Part shown: piece after piece, positions 1-9,762 of the stretch
Numbering within the stretch: the stretch's first letter is position 1
How the letters are laid out: each line of letters begins with the position of its first letter
DNA from: Anodontia alba
Lineage: Eukaryota; Mollusca; Bivalvia; Lucinida; Lucinidae
NCBI GenBank assembly: GCA_964016985.1
Contig: OZ024823.1
Span: forward strand, 25,570,095 to 25,634,094
Reading direction: 5' to 3'
DNA length: 64,000 nt
The notes under the pieces: generated by a model
The model's input: the letters and a program-made list of their open reading frames with translations, nothing else
What the model was told of the DNA's origin: nothing
Databases searched by the model: none
Position numbers and translations under genes: made by a program

Positions 1-96
1 AATTGGTGTTTACAGAGACGTTCTTTGGTGTTTATAGAGATGTTCTTTAATATATTAGTGTGTCAATGACATTGTCGTACTTATATTTACTGTGCT
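1..96. other. 5' flank or leader of the DIRS-type element
   Basis: Non-coding. Two near-identical 23-bp units lie in tandem at about 4-26 and 27-49 (each begins TTGGTGTTTA and ends near GTTCTTT). This could be part of the left terminal repeat of the retroelement that follows. The left end of that element may lie outside the window, so its terminal-repeat type (inverted as in DIRS1, split direct as in Ngaro) cannot be decided. Confidence 0.35.
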
Positions 97-132
97 GTGT
101 TTCCGTTGTGTTTCCTCTTTATATGTGAAACA

Positions 133-1133
133 ATGGGTGACAGTGACACTGAAGAAATGCCCCATAACAGCACAGAGACGGAGAGCTTCAATTTTGACGA
201 ACGGGCAACGGGCCTAGGATTAAGCAGAAAAGTAACTCAAATACTGCGTCAAGAGGAACTAACTTCTAAGACAGCACTCAAACTTATAAAGCTGAAGGAC
301 TTGAAAGAGCTAGGTCTCCCTCTGGGATCCGTGAAAATCATAGAAAATGAAATTCACATTTGGAATAAAGGTCAGAACACTTCGGACAAATTAGGAAACA
401 GTGAAAAGGACATGAATATTAACGCAGAGATACTGGCTGGGGCAGGTAAGACTCTTGATGTTCTTTTAAATGATCAGCTGCCCCTATCAGATAATCCTAC
501 ATGTAAACCTGTGCTATTCGGACAAATGGACCCTCGCACGATCCTTACCTTAAAATCCCAGACTAACAAGGCTGTGCATATCACACAATCCTTACTGAGA
601 AATGTAAACGTAGACGACAGAGCAGACGTAAAGAATTTGTTCTTAAATCGGGGTCCACTAATTCGGAAACTCTTGTGTTAAAGGCCGATGAGGAACATCC
701 ATATCCGGGAAATTTTATAGAAGAATGGGGTGCGGCAAATATGCGCCTGTTAAATCATTTACTGGCTACACAAAAACTTAGCAGGAATGACATTGAGTTC
801 TATTTGGCGTATACTACAAAAATCTTTGAATTCGCCGAGAAATATGAATGGAACAGTGTTTTGAACTATGACTATGCGTATCGTGAACTGCAAGCTGAGC
901 ACCAATTCCAGTGGGGAACCTTTTCACCTAACATGGAACTACAGTTACTTGTCCCAAAGCGCCCTCGTCAGGGTGCGAATATTGCCGCTCAGCCGTACTT
1001 ACCATCTGAAGACTGCAAGCTATTTAAGGCTAGGGGTTCATGCCCTTTCGGAAGCTCATGTAAATATCGCCATATGAAAGCAAAAACACCTAATGAGCAG
1101 ATGTCCGAGCCCAAAGGACCAAAAAACATGTAA
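133..1133 (+). pseudogene. Gag-like ORF1 of DIRS-type element (SAM-like region, CCCH finger), frameshifted
   Basis: The structural protein of the element is read from ATG 133 (A at -3, G at +4) in frame 1 to a stop at 681. It then continues in frame 3, which is open from 567 to the stop at 1133. The shift lies in the 567-681 overlap; the frame-3 product there is basic and flows into a globular region, so the lesion is probably nearer 600 than 680. Residues about 24-77 from ATG 133 have the leucine pattern and the motif LKDLKELGLPLG of a SAM-like helical domain, a plausible multimerisation module. The C-terminus (1014-1073) has a C-x8-C-x5-C-x3-H array, the spacing of TIS11-type RNA-binding CCCH fingers. 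A nucleic-acid-binding role is inferred. Gag proteins of this order are poorly conserved, so the family call rests mainly on the downstream genes. Confidence 0.7.
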
Positions 1134-2656
1134 CGGGCCGCTCTACAGCATTAAATTACGAAGCTTGGGAGGAGGAGCTTCCACAGGACCACCAGCATCG
1201 TGAATTCTTACTCTCAGGAATAAAAAATGGCTTTCACATCGTTGATCCCGACAACATAAAAGAATTCGTTGAAATGGATAACTATAGGTCAGCTACTGAT
1301 CAAAGTGTGCGCGCGCAGGTCGAGGACCAAATTTTAACTGAAATTGAAAATGGGCGGTATAGGATCGTGAGTGATAAGTCTCATATAGTGTCGGCTCTTG
1401 GCGCTATCCCAAAGAAAAATTCCCCTAAAATGCGTTTAATTCATGATGCTTCTAGACCCTGTGGATATGCCTTAAATGACTACGCCTCCACAAATCATTT
1501 TAAATATCAATCTCTCCAAGATGCGGTTGATTTAGTGACTCCGGATTGTTATTTCGCCAAAATTGACCTCGCTAATGCATATCGGTCTGTTAAATTACAT
1601 CCTTCAAACTTCAAAGCTACTGGATTAAAATTCAAAGGTGAAAAAACGTTTACTTACTTGATTGACGAACGGCTCCCATTTGGAGCTGCTAAGTCCCCAG
1701 AGATTTTTAATCACATTACTCAGGCCGTCCGAGAAATCATGGCGAGGAAGGGATATAAAACAATTGTGTGTTACCTTGATGATTTCCTGATCGTGGCTCA
1801 GTCATATGATGAATGTTTAGAGACCTTAAATGAACTCCTGCGTCTCCTGAGAAAACTTGGATTTCACATTAATTACAGCAAAATAGAGGGTCCCACGTGT
1901 GAACTTGTTTTTCTTGGAATACTTCTAAATTCTGCAAATATGACCCTAACAATACCGGAGCCCAAACTGACTGAGATCGAAACTTCAATGAAGCGTTTTC
2001 TGGTATCCCGGAAAGTTTCAAAACGTGACATTCAAAGTTTAGTAGGCAAACTAAATTGGATGACACAATGCATATACGGGGGCAGATTTCACCTACGGAG
2101 GTTAATTAACAAATCTAACAAGCTTCGTAAACCTTGGCATAGGACTCTTGTTACACGTGACATGAAACTGGATCTACTTTGGTGGCTTAGTTTTATGCGT
2201 ACTTTCAATGGCACTATGCCTATGGTGGACTGTAGACCGGCCACGCCGGTGTCGATCGATGCCTGTAAATTAGCTGGAGGGGCTTTCTATCACGGAGATT
2301 TCGTGCATACCCCTTGGACTAAAGAACTCTTATCTCTCCCTATAAACTATCTGGAAGTTTTGGCCTTGGAACCAGCTGTGGTTCGTTGGGCCCCCTTGTG
2401 GCGAAATAAAAAAGTTTATATTCACTGTGACAATGTAACAGCGTGCCCAATTATAAACAAAGGATCTTGTAAAAACTCTCAAGTCATGGATTCACTGCGG
2501 CGCGTTTTCTGGTATTCTGCAGTATTCAACTTCCGCCTTCGGGCAGTTTATTATAGAGGTGTGTCAAACCGCTTAGCCGACGGAGCCAGTATACTCCACG
2601 AGCCGGGAGGATTACACCGGCTACTTCAGATTATGTCTAATACAGGTCATATCTAA
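1094..2656 (+). CDS. Reverse transcriptase-RNase H of DIRS-type element
   Basis: Frame 2 is open from 1094 to the stop at 2656. The first in-frame ATG is at 1274, but the 60 codons before it are protein-like and open, which fits expression by frameshifting from gag. Numbering from ATG 1274: reverse transcriptase occupies about 40-245, with the first catalytic Asp in KIDLANAYR (D98), LPFGAAKSPEIF at 134-145, the catalytic YLDD box at 167-170 and the LVFLGI primer-grip segment at 211-216. RNase H occupies about 320-445 and keeps the acidic set: D329 in SIDA, E361, D386 in HCDN and D436 in NRLADGAS. LADxxS-type RNase H endings are typical of the DIRS order. The enzyme copies the element RNA and degrades the template. 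No stop or frameshift interrupts it. It overlaps the recombinase frame by 16 nt. Confidence 0.9.
1121..1127 (+). promoter_or_regulatory. Canonical -1 ribosomal frameshift heptamer at the gag-pol overlap
   Basis: The heptamer A AAA AAC is in exact register with the gag frame (codons AAA 1122-1124 and AAC 1125-1127), followed by ATG and the gag stop TAA at 1131-1133. A -1 slip here enters frame 2, which is open from 1094 and runs into RT-RNase H. A small hairpin (GAAGCT 1160-1165 pairing with AGCTTC 1176-1181) lies about 33 nt downstream, farther than the usual 5-9 nt spacer, so the stimulator is uncertain. Heptamer, register and overlap are seen; function is inferred. Confidence 0.6.
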
Positions 2657-3643
2657 TTTCAGAGACTCGGGACTCCCTTGAACGCGAACTAGACAGAGAC
2701 GTCGCTTTCTATACCAGCCAAGCTTTTTCTGACAACACAAAGAGGACATACAGGACACACAGACAATCCTATATAGACTTTTGTCGCCGTATGGGATATT
2801 CGCCTGTACCTGCTTCTTCTTTAACTTTATGCAGGTATGCATCTTTTCTTGCGCGGAGGATGAAATTTAACTCGGTCAAACAATATCTGAATGTAATTCG
2901 TCTTTTACATTGTGCCTGGAACTTACCTAATCCCTTACAAAATAACTTTCAGCTCGCTCATGCAATGAGAGGAATAAGACGTCATCTAGGCGATTTAGTT
3001 GTGCGGAAAAAGCCTGTGACCCCTGACATGCTGAAGCAGATTCTGCAGTATCTGGATATATCTTTATCTTTTGATGCAGCCATCTGGGCTGTTTGTTTGA
3101 CTATGTTTTATGGATGTCTTCGCCGTAGTAATGTAATGATAAATTCAACAACCAACTTTGACCAGTCTAAACATTTACGCAGACGTGATATTTTATGTTT
3201 CCCATGGGGATGTTTACTTCACTTTCGTTGGAGTAAAGTGATTCAGTTCAAATCTAGAACATTTGACGTGCCATTGCCGCGTCTGGAAAATAATGTTTTA
3301 TGTCCTGCCAGCGCTGTTTGCAACTACTTGCAGAGGTCAATGGGTGCCAGTTTAGATGGCCCCGCCTTCACCTTTCTATCAGGCAATCAAGTTAAAGTCC
3401 TCTCTCCTGAAAAATTTATCAAACGCATTCGCGAATGCTTGCGCTCAGTGGAGGGGGGGACCTAGTGAGATTGCCTGTCATTCCTTTAGACGTGGATCTG
3501 CGAGTTTTTGCAATGCGATTGGCGTTTCTAGTGAGTCCATAAAATTAATGGGCGATTGGAAGACATCTTGCTACTCTGTGTATATTGACAACAATGTAAA
3601 AACACGCCTGGAAATAGTTCGCCGTATGCAGGAAAATGTATAA
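2641..3643 (+). pseudogene. Tyrosine recombinase of DIRS-type element, single-base frameshift
   Basis: Frame 1 opens at 2641, 16 nt inside the RT-RNase H frame, and stops at 3465. The catalytic C-terminus continues in frame 2 to 3643. The two join at a run of seven G (3453-3459), so one extra G is the simplest lesion (or an assembly error). The N-terminal part has the helical core-binding look of phage-integrase-type recombinases (KRTYRTHRQSYIDFC, then NSVKQYLNVIRLLH). The catalytic half shows the first Arg in FYGCLRRSN (about 3110-3130), the HxxR box HSFRRG (3479-3496), GDWK and the nucleophile region CYSVYIDN. This enzyme class would integrate the circular element DNA. No ATG lies near 2641; the first in-frame ATG is 2791, which would cut the core-binding domain, so translation probably depends on coupling or a second frameshift. 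Confidence 0.85.
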
Positions 3644-4225
3644 TAAACTCTACACTACTTTCTACCTTTGGGTCATTGGACGGTTAATTTTCCACTTACA
3701 ATTATTTACACTGCTCTTACAAACTTATGCAAGGAGTATGACTTTAGTGGTTTAAATATCACTTTATATGTGTCTATGTTTATGCAATCATATCATTATA
3801 CTTATCTGTCAGTTTATCTGTGTTTAGGTTTATGCAGTTATTACACATTTCGCAGTATATGTCTGTGCTTTTGTGGCAGGTTCATGAGCGGGTAAATGAC
3901 GCGCAATATGACTATAAATTACTGACTTTGATATATGCTTTCTTCAATTATATGTATGCATGTATTTCATTGTTTGTGGGCGCGCTAGTCTTTCTAGTAT
4001 TGGAGTCGTTTAATTAGTTAGTAATAAAGCTCCCAGTTTCCCCCTATCTTGTCTTGGTGTTTTGTTTAATAATGTCCGCGTAATCTACATTTAGACATAC
4101 ATACACGCAGATCAACAATAAAGTTGACGCTGTCTACCCTAAATGTCATAAGGGCACTGTCACTCCCATGGTCAAAGGCCTTGGTCGTAAGAGTCTCCGG
4201 CACAGAAGACAGAGGTCCACGAAAA
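3644..4225 (+). other. 3' untranslated or terminal region of the DIRS-type element
   Basis: AT-rich and without convincing coding potential; the short open frames here have no family features. Possible poly(A) signals AATAAA lie at 4023-4028 and 4117-4122. A PAL-A element starts at 4226. Confidence 0.45.
4023..4028 (+). terminator. Candidate polyadenylation signal
   Basis: AATAAA about 380 nt after the recombinase stop, followed by a pyrimidine-rich stretch and TGTC/TTGGTG sequence that could serve as a downstream element. A second AATAAA is at 4117. Confidence 0.35.
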
Positions 4226-4623
4226 CATTACGAAAACACGCCTATTCAAATATATAGAAAATTTCATCTCCAAAAAACTGAAAAATTTCAGATAAAGAAA
4301 TCTGATATTTTTCATATATCTGCTCAAAACATAGATTGTGGGTACTCGTTAGAACCGCCTCGGCGACGCGGTTCTAACGAGTACCCACAATCTATGTTTG
4401 CTCAAAACATAGATTGTGGGTACTCGTTAGAACCGCCTCGCCTCAAAACATAGATTGAGGGTACTCGTTAGAACCGCCTCGGCGAGGCGGTTCTCACGAG
4501 TACCCACAATCTATGTTTTGAGCAGAAATAAGAAAAATAATGTATACCCCTGTAAACCCCAGTTTTACTATATAAAAGTGGGGTTTAAGGGGGTCAAAAT
4601 TATATAGGCGTGTTTTCAAGATG
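4226..4623 (-). mobile_element. PAL-A palindromic MITE, copy 1, core partly multiplied
   Basis: PAL-A is a non-coding element of about 280 bp. Its terminal inverted repeats read CAT(C/T)ACGAAAACAYGCCTAT, its two arms differ (one has CTATTCAAATATA, the other CTATATAATTTTGACCCCC), and its centre is a near-perfect palindrome with half-arms CATAGATTGTGGGTACTCG then TTAGAACCGCCTCG. It has no ORF and no obvious target duplication. Here the centre is expanded: one full hairpin at about 4322-4400, a lone half-arm to about 4440, and a second full hairpin to about 4520. Confidence 0.85.
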
Positions 4624-4899
4624 TAAAGATAAAGCACTTAATGAACTCACTGGCTCACTGGTAGCTGTCCGGACCACACCACACCACAACAGACCACACC
4701 GCACCTCTAAATATTTAGCTCTTGCTATAAGGGGACATCAATACAGACTCAGATTCCCACACTGAAGGTATTCACGTCAAGCATGACACTTTGGGACCAG
4801 CTGCTAAACATTCCAATCTCGTATGCCTTCCAAACCTCTGTCAAAGTAGAGAGAGCCAAGAAAGGCTGAAAACATGAAACACGGCCTCCCATGGCACCG

Positions 4900-5178
4900 C
4901 ATCACAAAAAACATACCTTTATAATTTTGACCCCCTTAAACCCCACTTTTATATAGTAAAACTGGGCTTTACAGGAGTATACATTATTTTTTCTTATTTC
5001 TGCTCAAAAACATAGATTGTGGGTACTTGTTAGAACCGCATCGGCGAGGCGGTTCTATCGAGTTCCCACAATCTATGTTTTGAGTAGAAATAAGATAAAT
5101 ATCAGAACTTTATCAGGAAACTTTCAGTTTTTGGTGGTGAAATTTTCATTATATTTGAATAGGCGTGTTTTCGTAATG
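4900..5178 (+). mobile_element. PAL-A copy 2
   Basis: Left end decayed (CATCACAAAAAACAT), right end intact at GTAATG 5173-5178. The core hairpin has several unpaired positions (GCATCG against CGAGGC). Confidence 0.8.
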
Positions 5179-5268
5179 GACGTACAAGTGGAAGACAAAG
5201 GTTTCGATGCATAAACCAAAGACAAAACAATACAAGCTTGAGAACAGAATGGACAAACGAAAAGACAA

Positions 5269-5358
5269 ATGACTTAATGTTAAAACCGATAACATGCGTT
5301 TTCATTGTGGCCCGCAATGAAAACGCATATGTTATCCGTTTTAACATTTTAAAGTCAT
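5269..5358. repeat. 90-bp hairpin, unassigned family
   Basis: Arms ATGACTTAATGTTAAAACC and ATAACATGCGTTTTCATTG fold back onto CAATGAAAACGCATATGTTAT and the matching outer arm, with a loop of about 7 nt. I see no second copy in the window. Confidence 0.7.
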
Positions 5359-5764
5359 TCTGAGATACTCGCTATGTCTACATAGTTAAAAGTATGACTA
5401 TGTTGGCGTCACCGCTATTTCATGGATCGAAAGAAGAAGGTACCTTTTAACCTGACAGAGTCGACTGCAAACCTTGTGAACTACTCATCTTCAAGTTCAG
5501 AATGAATGTCTGCTCCAATTATCTGCTCCTCGAGCTTACCTTTTTCGCAGATATTCTGATTGACAAATTACTTTTCCACTCATCCATATTACGACGTGTA
5601 ATGCCATACAATTAAGGAAGCAGATGCCAAAAACACATGAACCGATGTATTATAAAATACTTACCATGTGCAAACAGTGAAGACCTAGATCAGCCTGCGC
5701 ATCCAGGCAGACTAGTCCCGGTCCTCCTTTTTTGTTGTATAGATTCTGTAATTTTAAAATAATG
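5359..5764. other. Unassigned non-coding stretch
   Basis: No gene, motif or repeat from the other families recognised. Confidence 0.4.
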
Positions 5765-5948
5765 TTAACCCTAAAGGCACTGAGCAAAATAGTAGCAGAC
5801 GAAATTCTATTATATTTTCTTTCTTTCTTTTCCGCAGAGAAAATAAGTTTTTGCTTTCATGCAAATTGTCTGAATCTCATGACTAATGTTTTCTAAATGC
5901 GAAACAAATCAAAATGTCGTCTGCTGCAGCTGCAGATGTGATTTAAGC
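5765..5948 (+). mobile_element. TTAA-1 element, diverged copy
   Basis: TTAA-1 elements run from TTAAC(C/G)YTTA.CACTC to ...GTTAA, carry the hallmarks GCAGACGACA near one end and TGTCGTCTGC near the other, and fold on a central inverted repeat around TTTCATGCAAATTGTC. Target-like TTAA at the ends suggests piggyBac-type mobilisation (inference). Here GCAGACGAAAT and GTCGTCTGCTGCAG are clear but the central arm has decayed. Confidence 0.65.
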
Positions 5949-6687
5949 ATTTCTACTCGTTCACAACCGTCCCACAAATTAAATGCAATCACAGCAAATA
6001 AAACAGTATATGTCCGTTAAGTGCTGTATCATACCAAATAATAATTTAATCATCATAAAAATAACAGCAATGTACCAAAACCTGCTGTTGCACTAATGTA
6101 AATAATACCCCACCCACCTCCGACTGCGGCAAAGTTTGCGCAAAAAGTTTCGTTTTCGAATGATTGTCCTCAACTACAGGACCATGCACTGCCTAGAACA
6201 GCTGAAAATTTGACAGAGCGCCTACAGAATATTACTTTTATTCAGAAATCAATACCTCGTCGTGTTCAAAGATAAAATCCACAGAAAAGCATGCTACAAT
6301 TTATTACATGGTAAAACCTGGTACCAGACAGAATTCAACAATTTCGTATTTTACCTTTACTGTTTTATAATAAGGTCCTGTGATCTCAAGAAAGTCTTTT
6401 TCTTCAATGTTAACAATAACTGACAAGCATAAGATTTCAGTTTTTTTGTCAAAATGTGCAGCAACAAGTATTTTCAGACTGGTTTCTATCCCTACCCCTA
6501 GTTATTAACATTATTCCCACAAGTGCGAAACTGTGGAATGCACCCTTAAGGGAGACGCGTCCCTTAATTTCGTGTTTTGTTGTTTATAAGCTAAAAAGAA
6601 AGACGTTTGGCTGGCGAGTCCTGTGGTGAAAACCCCGTTGAAATATTCCAAATACTATCAGAGCTGTTGAGAGTTTAATTTTTTTGC
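5949..6687. other. Unassigned non-coding stretch
   Basis: AT-rich; no coding or repeat signal recognised apart from short homopolymers. Confidence 0.4.
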
Positions 6688-6688
6688 T

Positions 6689-6735
6689 CATTTGCATCTC
6701 ATTAATATCCACGAGCAACCAATGACGTCATTGGT
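6689..6735. promoter_or_regulatory. Octamer plus CCAAT/CRE palindrome
   Basis: An ATTTGCAT octamer (about 6689-6696) lies 19 bp upstream of the perfect 20-bp palindrome AACCAATGACGTCATTGGTT (6716-6735), which holds a full CRE (TGACGTCA) between two inverted CCAAT boxes. These are consensus sites for POU, CREB/ATF and NF-Y factors. No gene starts nearby, so function is speculative. Confidence 0.35.
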
Positions 6736-6827
6736 TCTTATGAATAATTTTAAAAATGTTTTCAAAATATCTAATTTGAAAATATTCAGGGAATGTATGC
6801 AGAGAGATACTGATCTCCTTCATATTA

Positions 6828-7105
6828 CATCACGAAAACATGCCTATATAATGTTGATCCCCTTAAACCCCACTTTTATATAGTAAAACTGGGGTTTACA
6901 GTAGTATACATTATTTTTCTTATTTCTGCTCAAAAACATAGATTGTGGGCACTCGTTAGAACCGCCTAGGCGAGGCGGTTCTAACGAGTACCCACAATCT
7001 ATGTTTTGAGCAGAAATATGAAAAATATCAGCATTTTTATCTGAAAACTTTCAGTTTTTGGTGGTGAAATTTTCAATATATTTGAATAGGGGTGTTTTCG
7101 TAATG
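6828..7105 (+). mobile_element. PAL-A copy 3
   Basis: Both ends recognisable (CATCACGAAAACATGCC; TTTTCGTAATG). The core hairpin at about 6929-7010 is near perfect, with an A/G mismatch at the apex. Confidence 0.85.
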
Positions 7106-7500
7106 ATATGTAGGGCCGCAGTACTTACGTACACATTTTCATAATCAGTTTGATATTTAAACGACTTTAACATTTAAATTTAAGTAAAATTTTAAAATTA
7201 ATTTAAATTCCATTGTCTGAAGTTATTTTATTGAAATTTTATATAAGAATCTTTCAGAATGTAATTTTCAACAATTTGTTTATTATTGATAAGCTTTATT
7301 TCAACATAGTGATCTGTACCTTACATTTTTGATATTTAAAGAATGCATTTAAAATTTAAAAGTCAGTTTTCATCATTAAAAAAAAAGCTTGTTTGAAATG
7401 TTAAGACTTAATATTCAATAGTAATAGAATAATTATTTTTATCAAAATTAGCGGTCTGGATATAAAATTATGGGGAGTTAAATAAAAAATTAAATTTCAA
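7106..7500. other. Very AT-rich spacer
   Basis: Mostly TTTAAA-type sequence with no recognisable gene or repeat. Confidence 0.4.
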
Positions 7501-7502
7501 AG

Positions 7503-7675
7503 TAAAATTTAAAAGGAACCAATGACATCATAGAATAGTGCATTGTGGGATAGCCTTTTCACTAAACTATAAATAGGAACGGTTGTCACTACGACTTTAA
7601 TTGCATGTTACTTTTGAACCATTCAGAATTTTTAACTGCACAGTTCTACTCAGCAATATACTCAATAAAACCGTC
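7503..7675 (+). promoter_or_regulatory. Promoter-like block with TATA box and nearby AATAAA
   Basis: CCAATGACATCA at about 7519, a GCATTGTGGGATAGCC motif at about 7540, and a TATA-type box CTATAAATAGG at about 7567. An AATAAA follows about 100 bp later near 7665. CCAAT-CRE-TATA order suggests a promoter. TATA followed at about 100 bp by AATAAA is also the arrangement of an LTR U3-R, so a solo LTR is the alternative. No matching second LTR is seen. Confidence 0.3.
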
Positions 7676-7715
7676 TGCTATGTTGGTTTACTTCGTATTT
7701 GTCTTTCTTCCGCAG

Positions 7716-8151
7716 GATCGATCCTTTCAGTACGGATTTGTTCGTAAATACGTATCTGTACATTAGTAAGAAAGAAGCTCTTTTGGTACTTCGCAGTGTG
7801 AATGGCGTTCACAGCACTGAAAACAAGACAAAACCTCACAAGATGTGTATAAGGATTGTGCGTAGATTAAGCAATTTCAAGCCTTGCTTGAATTTAAACA
7901 ACCATTTCTGCATCTGCTTTAAGTTCAAACACTTTAACTTTCGCTTACACGTGTTAAGGCGCGTCGAATCAAAAGATTCTACATTTTACTCGCTAAAAGA
8001 CAGATATATGTACATGTACATGTACATGCACTTATTTGAAGTCATTCTAGGGGAACCGCCAAGGCACTTCAATACACAGGTTATGGAAAGACAAATCCAT
8101 TGGAGCGAAAAAAAAAAACAACAAAAAAACAGACATCATAAACGAGAATAG
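7716..8151 (+). other. Open stretch after a splice-acceptor-like site, coding status doubtful
   Basis: A pyrimidine-rich tract ends in TTCTTCCGCAG at 7715, a good acceptor consensus, and one frame stays open from there to 8151 (about 145 codons). The product is basic, contains a run of Tyr-Met from an ACATGT repeat and ends in a Lys-rich poly(A) segment. It matches no family I know, so chance openness is more likely than a gene. Confidence 0.15.
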
Positions 8152-8166
8152 CAAAACTCATTTTTA

Positions 8167-8551
8167 ATGACAGATTCTATCTGTCATTCTTCGTTGCCAC
8201 GCACGGTTTTAGAGAAAGTGACTTTGACCACTAGTCAATTTCGTATTCATCCGCGCACAAAAGCAGACCCAAGGTTTCAATGTGTGTATATTAGTACGCC
8301 ATTGAAGAGCTGTCCGTACAAAAGTAGTGCAACTTGTGCGTGATCTATGGCGAGAGTCGCTGAGAAAACCCACCTTAATATATGTGCGAACAACAAAGGC
8401 GCAGATTAGCCTGCGCGTCCGCGCAGGCTGATTAGCGCCTTTGTTGTTCGCTGTAGCTCATTTTCTTTTCGACGAAGAAGCGTCTCACATACTTAAATGG
8501 AGAACCAGAATGATACCTGGAATTTATTAGTTTCTCATAGAATCTGTCATT
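8167..8551. mobile_element. Possible short inverted-repeat element
   Basis: The 15-bp sequence AATGACAGATTCTAT (8167-8181) has its exact reverse complement at about 8537-8551. Inside lies a hairpin (about 8388-8456) with GGCGCAGATTAGCCTGCGCG facing its complement, similar in style to the GCGC family core. Confidence 0.4.
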
Positions 8552-8659
8552 TCAGGGCTATTCAGCCCTTTGATTTTTTATCGAAGCTGTTCTTGAGTAG
8601 TAATGTAACGTGCCGCCCTGCTAAATGTCTAATCCTTCGGTTGGGCAATATTCTGTTTC

Positions 8660-8850
8660 CAAATGGCTGAACAATTTTAAGTCTGTGCGTTTAGCTCCGT
8701 TTCTTAAACACCAAGGCTTCTAGACTAATAAAACTTCATGCACACACCCGCCATCATGTACCCTGCCCACCGTTACTGACCTTGACCTACTTTTCATGCT
8801 TGGCTGAACAATTTTTAGTCTGTTTAGTCGTGCGCTTAACTCCGTAGCAG
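8660..8850. repeat. Local direct duplication
   Basis: GGCTGAACAATTTTAAGTCTG...TTTAGCTCCGT near 8664-8702 recurs in diverged form near 8802-8846. Non-coding. Confidence 0.4.
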
Positions 8851-9161
8851 TCACAACATGGCCATTCGGCGAATTTCTTGTTTGTTGCCTTTCTTGTTTC
8901 CTTCTTATCGAACATATTTGGGAATTCAATTATGAGGTCTAGGATTTCAATTAATAACATTTGATAACTGTAAAAGAAAACTAGAATAATGCCTTGGGAC
9001 GGTCAACGACAAAGTTCTTTATAGTGATATGACGCAGAACGTGGGAAAAGGGCCCTCATGTCATAGGCGAACAGCGAAGGTCCAGGTTAGCATGCACATC
9101 CATGCAGTCATCTGGGCGGTTTCTGTTCGTTCACATATACAATGTACTACAGTAGTGATTT

Positions 9162-9257
9162 CCAGCAAGCACATGGCGCTTATACAACGTCGGCTCAACG
9201 TCATGACGTTGCATCAACGTTGCGGCGACGTTGTATTAACGCCATGTGTCTGCTGGG
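9162..9257. mobile_element. ACGTTG-family palindromic MITE, copy 1
   Basis: About 96 bp. Ends CCAGCAAGCACATGGCG and CGCCATGTGTCTGCTGG are inverted repeats, and the interior is ACGTTG/CAACGT-rich and nearly self-complementary throughout. Elements of this look, starting CCCAGC and rich in ACGTTG, are common in animal genomes (memory). Diverged relatives may lie at 18,620-18,735 and 57,375-57,530. Confidence 0.75.
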
Positions 9258-9640
9258 ATTGATTCTGTAAACGGACAACAACAGCACTGATCAATGTGCC
9301 GGCTGTCGAGGCCTAGGTTGTCCGCACTACGGCCCTTTTCGTGCATTGGAACATTAATTATGATTCATGAACCATTGTCTTGTGCTTAATTTGACAGCCC
9401 CAATATTGCCGATCATATATGCAGTGCAACTGAAATTCCTGTTCGTGAAGTATTGCGCCAGTTAAAAGCCGATAATTTGAACAATTGAAATTGGAACGAA
9501 GTTTATATCTCCAATTCATCTTTAATCATAATCAAAGACAGAATGCCAACATATAGCAAATTTTACACTATACATTGCAAATGCTGTACTGATGCTTATT
9601 CAAAATCAGGTAGACGGTGGCCAGTCTATGCCTGTCGATA
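9258..9640. other. Unassigned non-coding stretch
   Basis: Nothing recognised. Confidence 0.4.
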
Positions 9641-9644
9641 TGTC

Positions 9645-9762
9645 TAAAACATTGCTGGATGAATAGCAAACATTGTAGACCCTGATCTGACGCCGCGTAC
9701 TGCGGCGTCAGATCTGGGTCTTCTCTGTTTGCTCAGTCCTGTTTGTCCAAATACATAGCGTT
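9645..9762. mobile_element. TTAA-2 hairpin core, partial copy
   Basis: The TTAA-2 core pairs GTAGACCCTGATCAGACGCC with GGCGTCTGATCTGGGTCTAC inside GCAAACAGT...ACTGTTTGC. Here the core reads GATCTGACGCCGCG/CGGCGTCAGATC at about 9678-9716, but the outer TTAA ends are not recognisable. Confidence 0.65.

Larger units (their letters stand above)
97..4130 (+). mobile_element. DIRS-type tyrosine-recombinase retrotransposon, damaged
   Basis: Gag-like ORF, reverse transcriptase-RNase H and a tyrosine recombinase follow one another on the plus strand, which is the gene set of the DIRS order (DIRS1, Ngaro, PAT). Such elements integrate a circular DNA through a tyrosine recombinase instead of a DDE integrase, and have no LTR-type protease. 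No methyltransferase domain is visible, which leans to an Ngaro-like layout, but I could not identify the terminal repeats, so the boundaries are approximate. Two lesions are visible: a frame change inside gag (between 567 and 681) and a one-base G-run lesion in the recombinase (3453-3459). The RT-RNase H frame is open. The copy is therefore probably fairly young but not autonomous as assembled. Confidence 0.85.

Noticed and set aside
3668..4017. Cys/Tyr-rich open frames after the recombinase
   Set aside because: AT-rich, overlapping in two frames, no recognisable domain; better explained as the 3' region of the retroelement.
7699..8151. 150-codon open frame after an acceptor-like site
   Set aside because: No family resemblance, ends in a poly(A)-derived Lys/Gln stretch, includes an ACATGT microsatellite; kept only as a doubtful entry.
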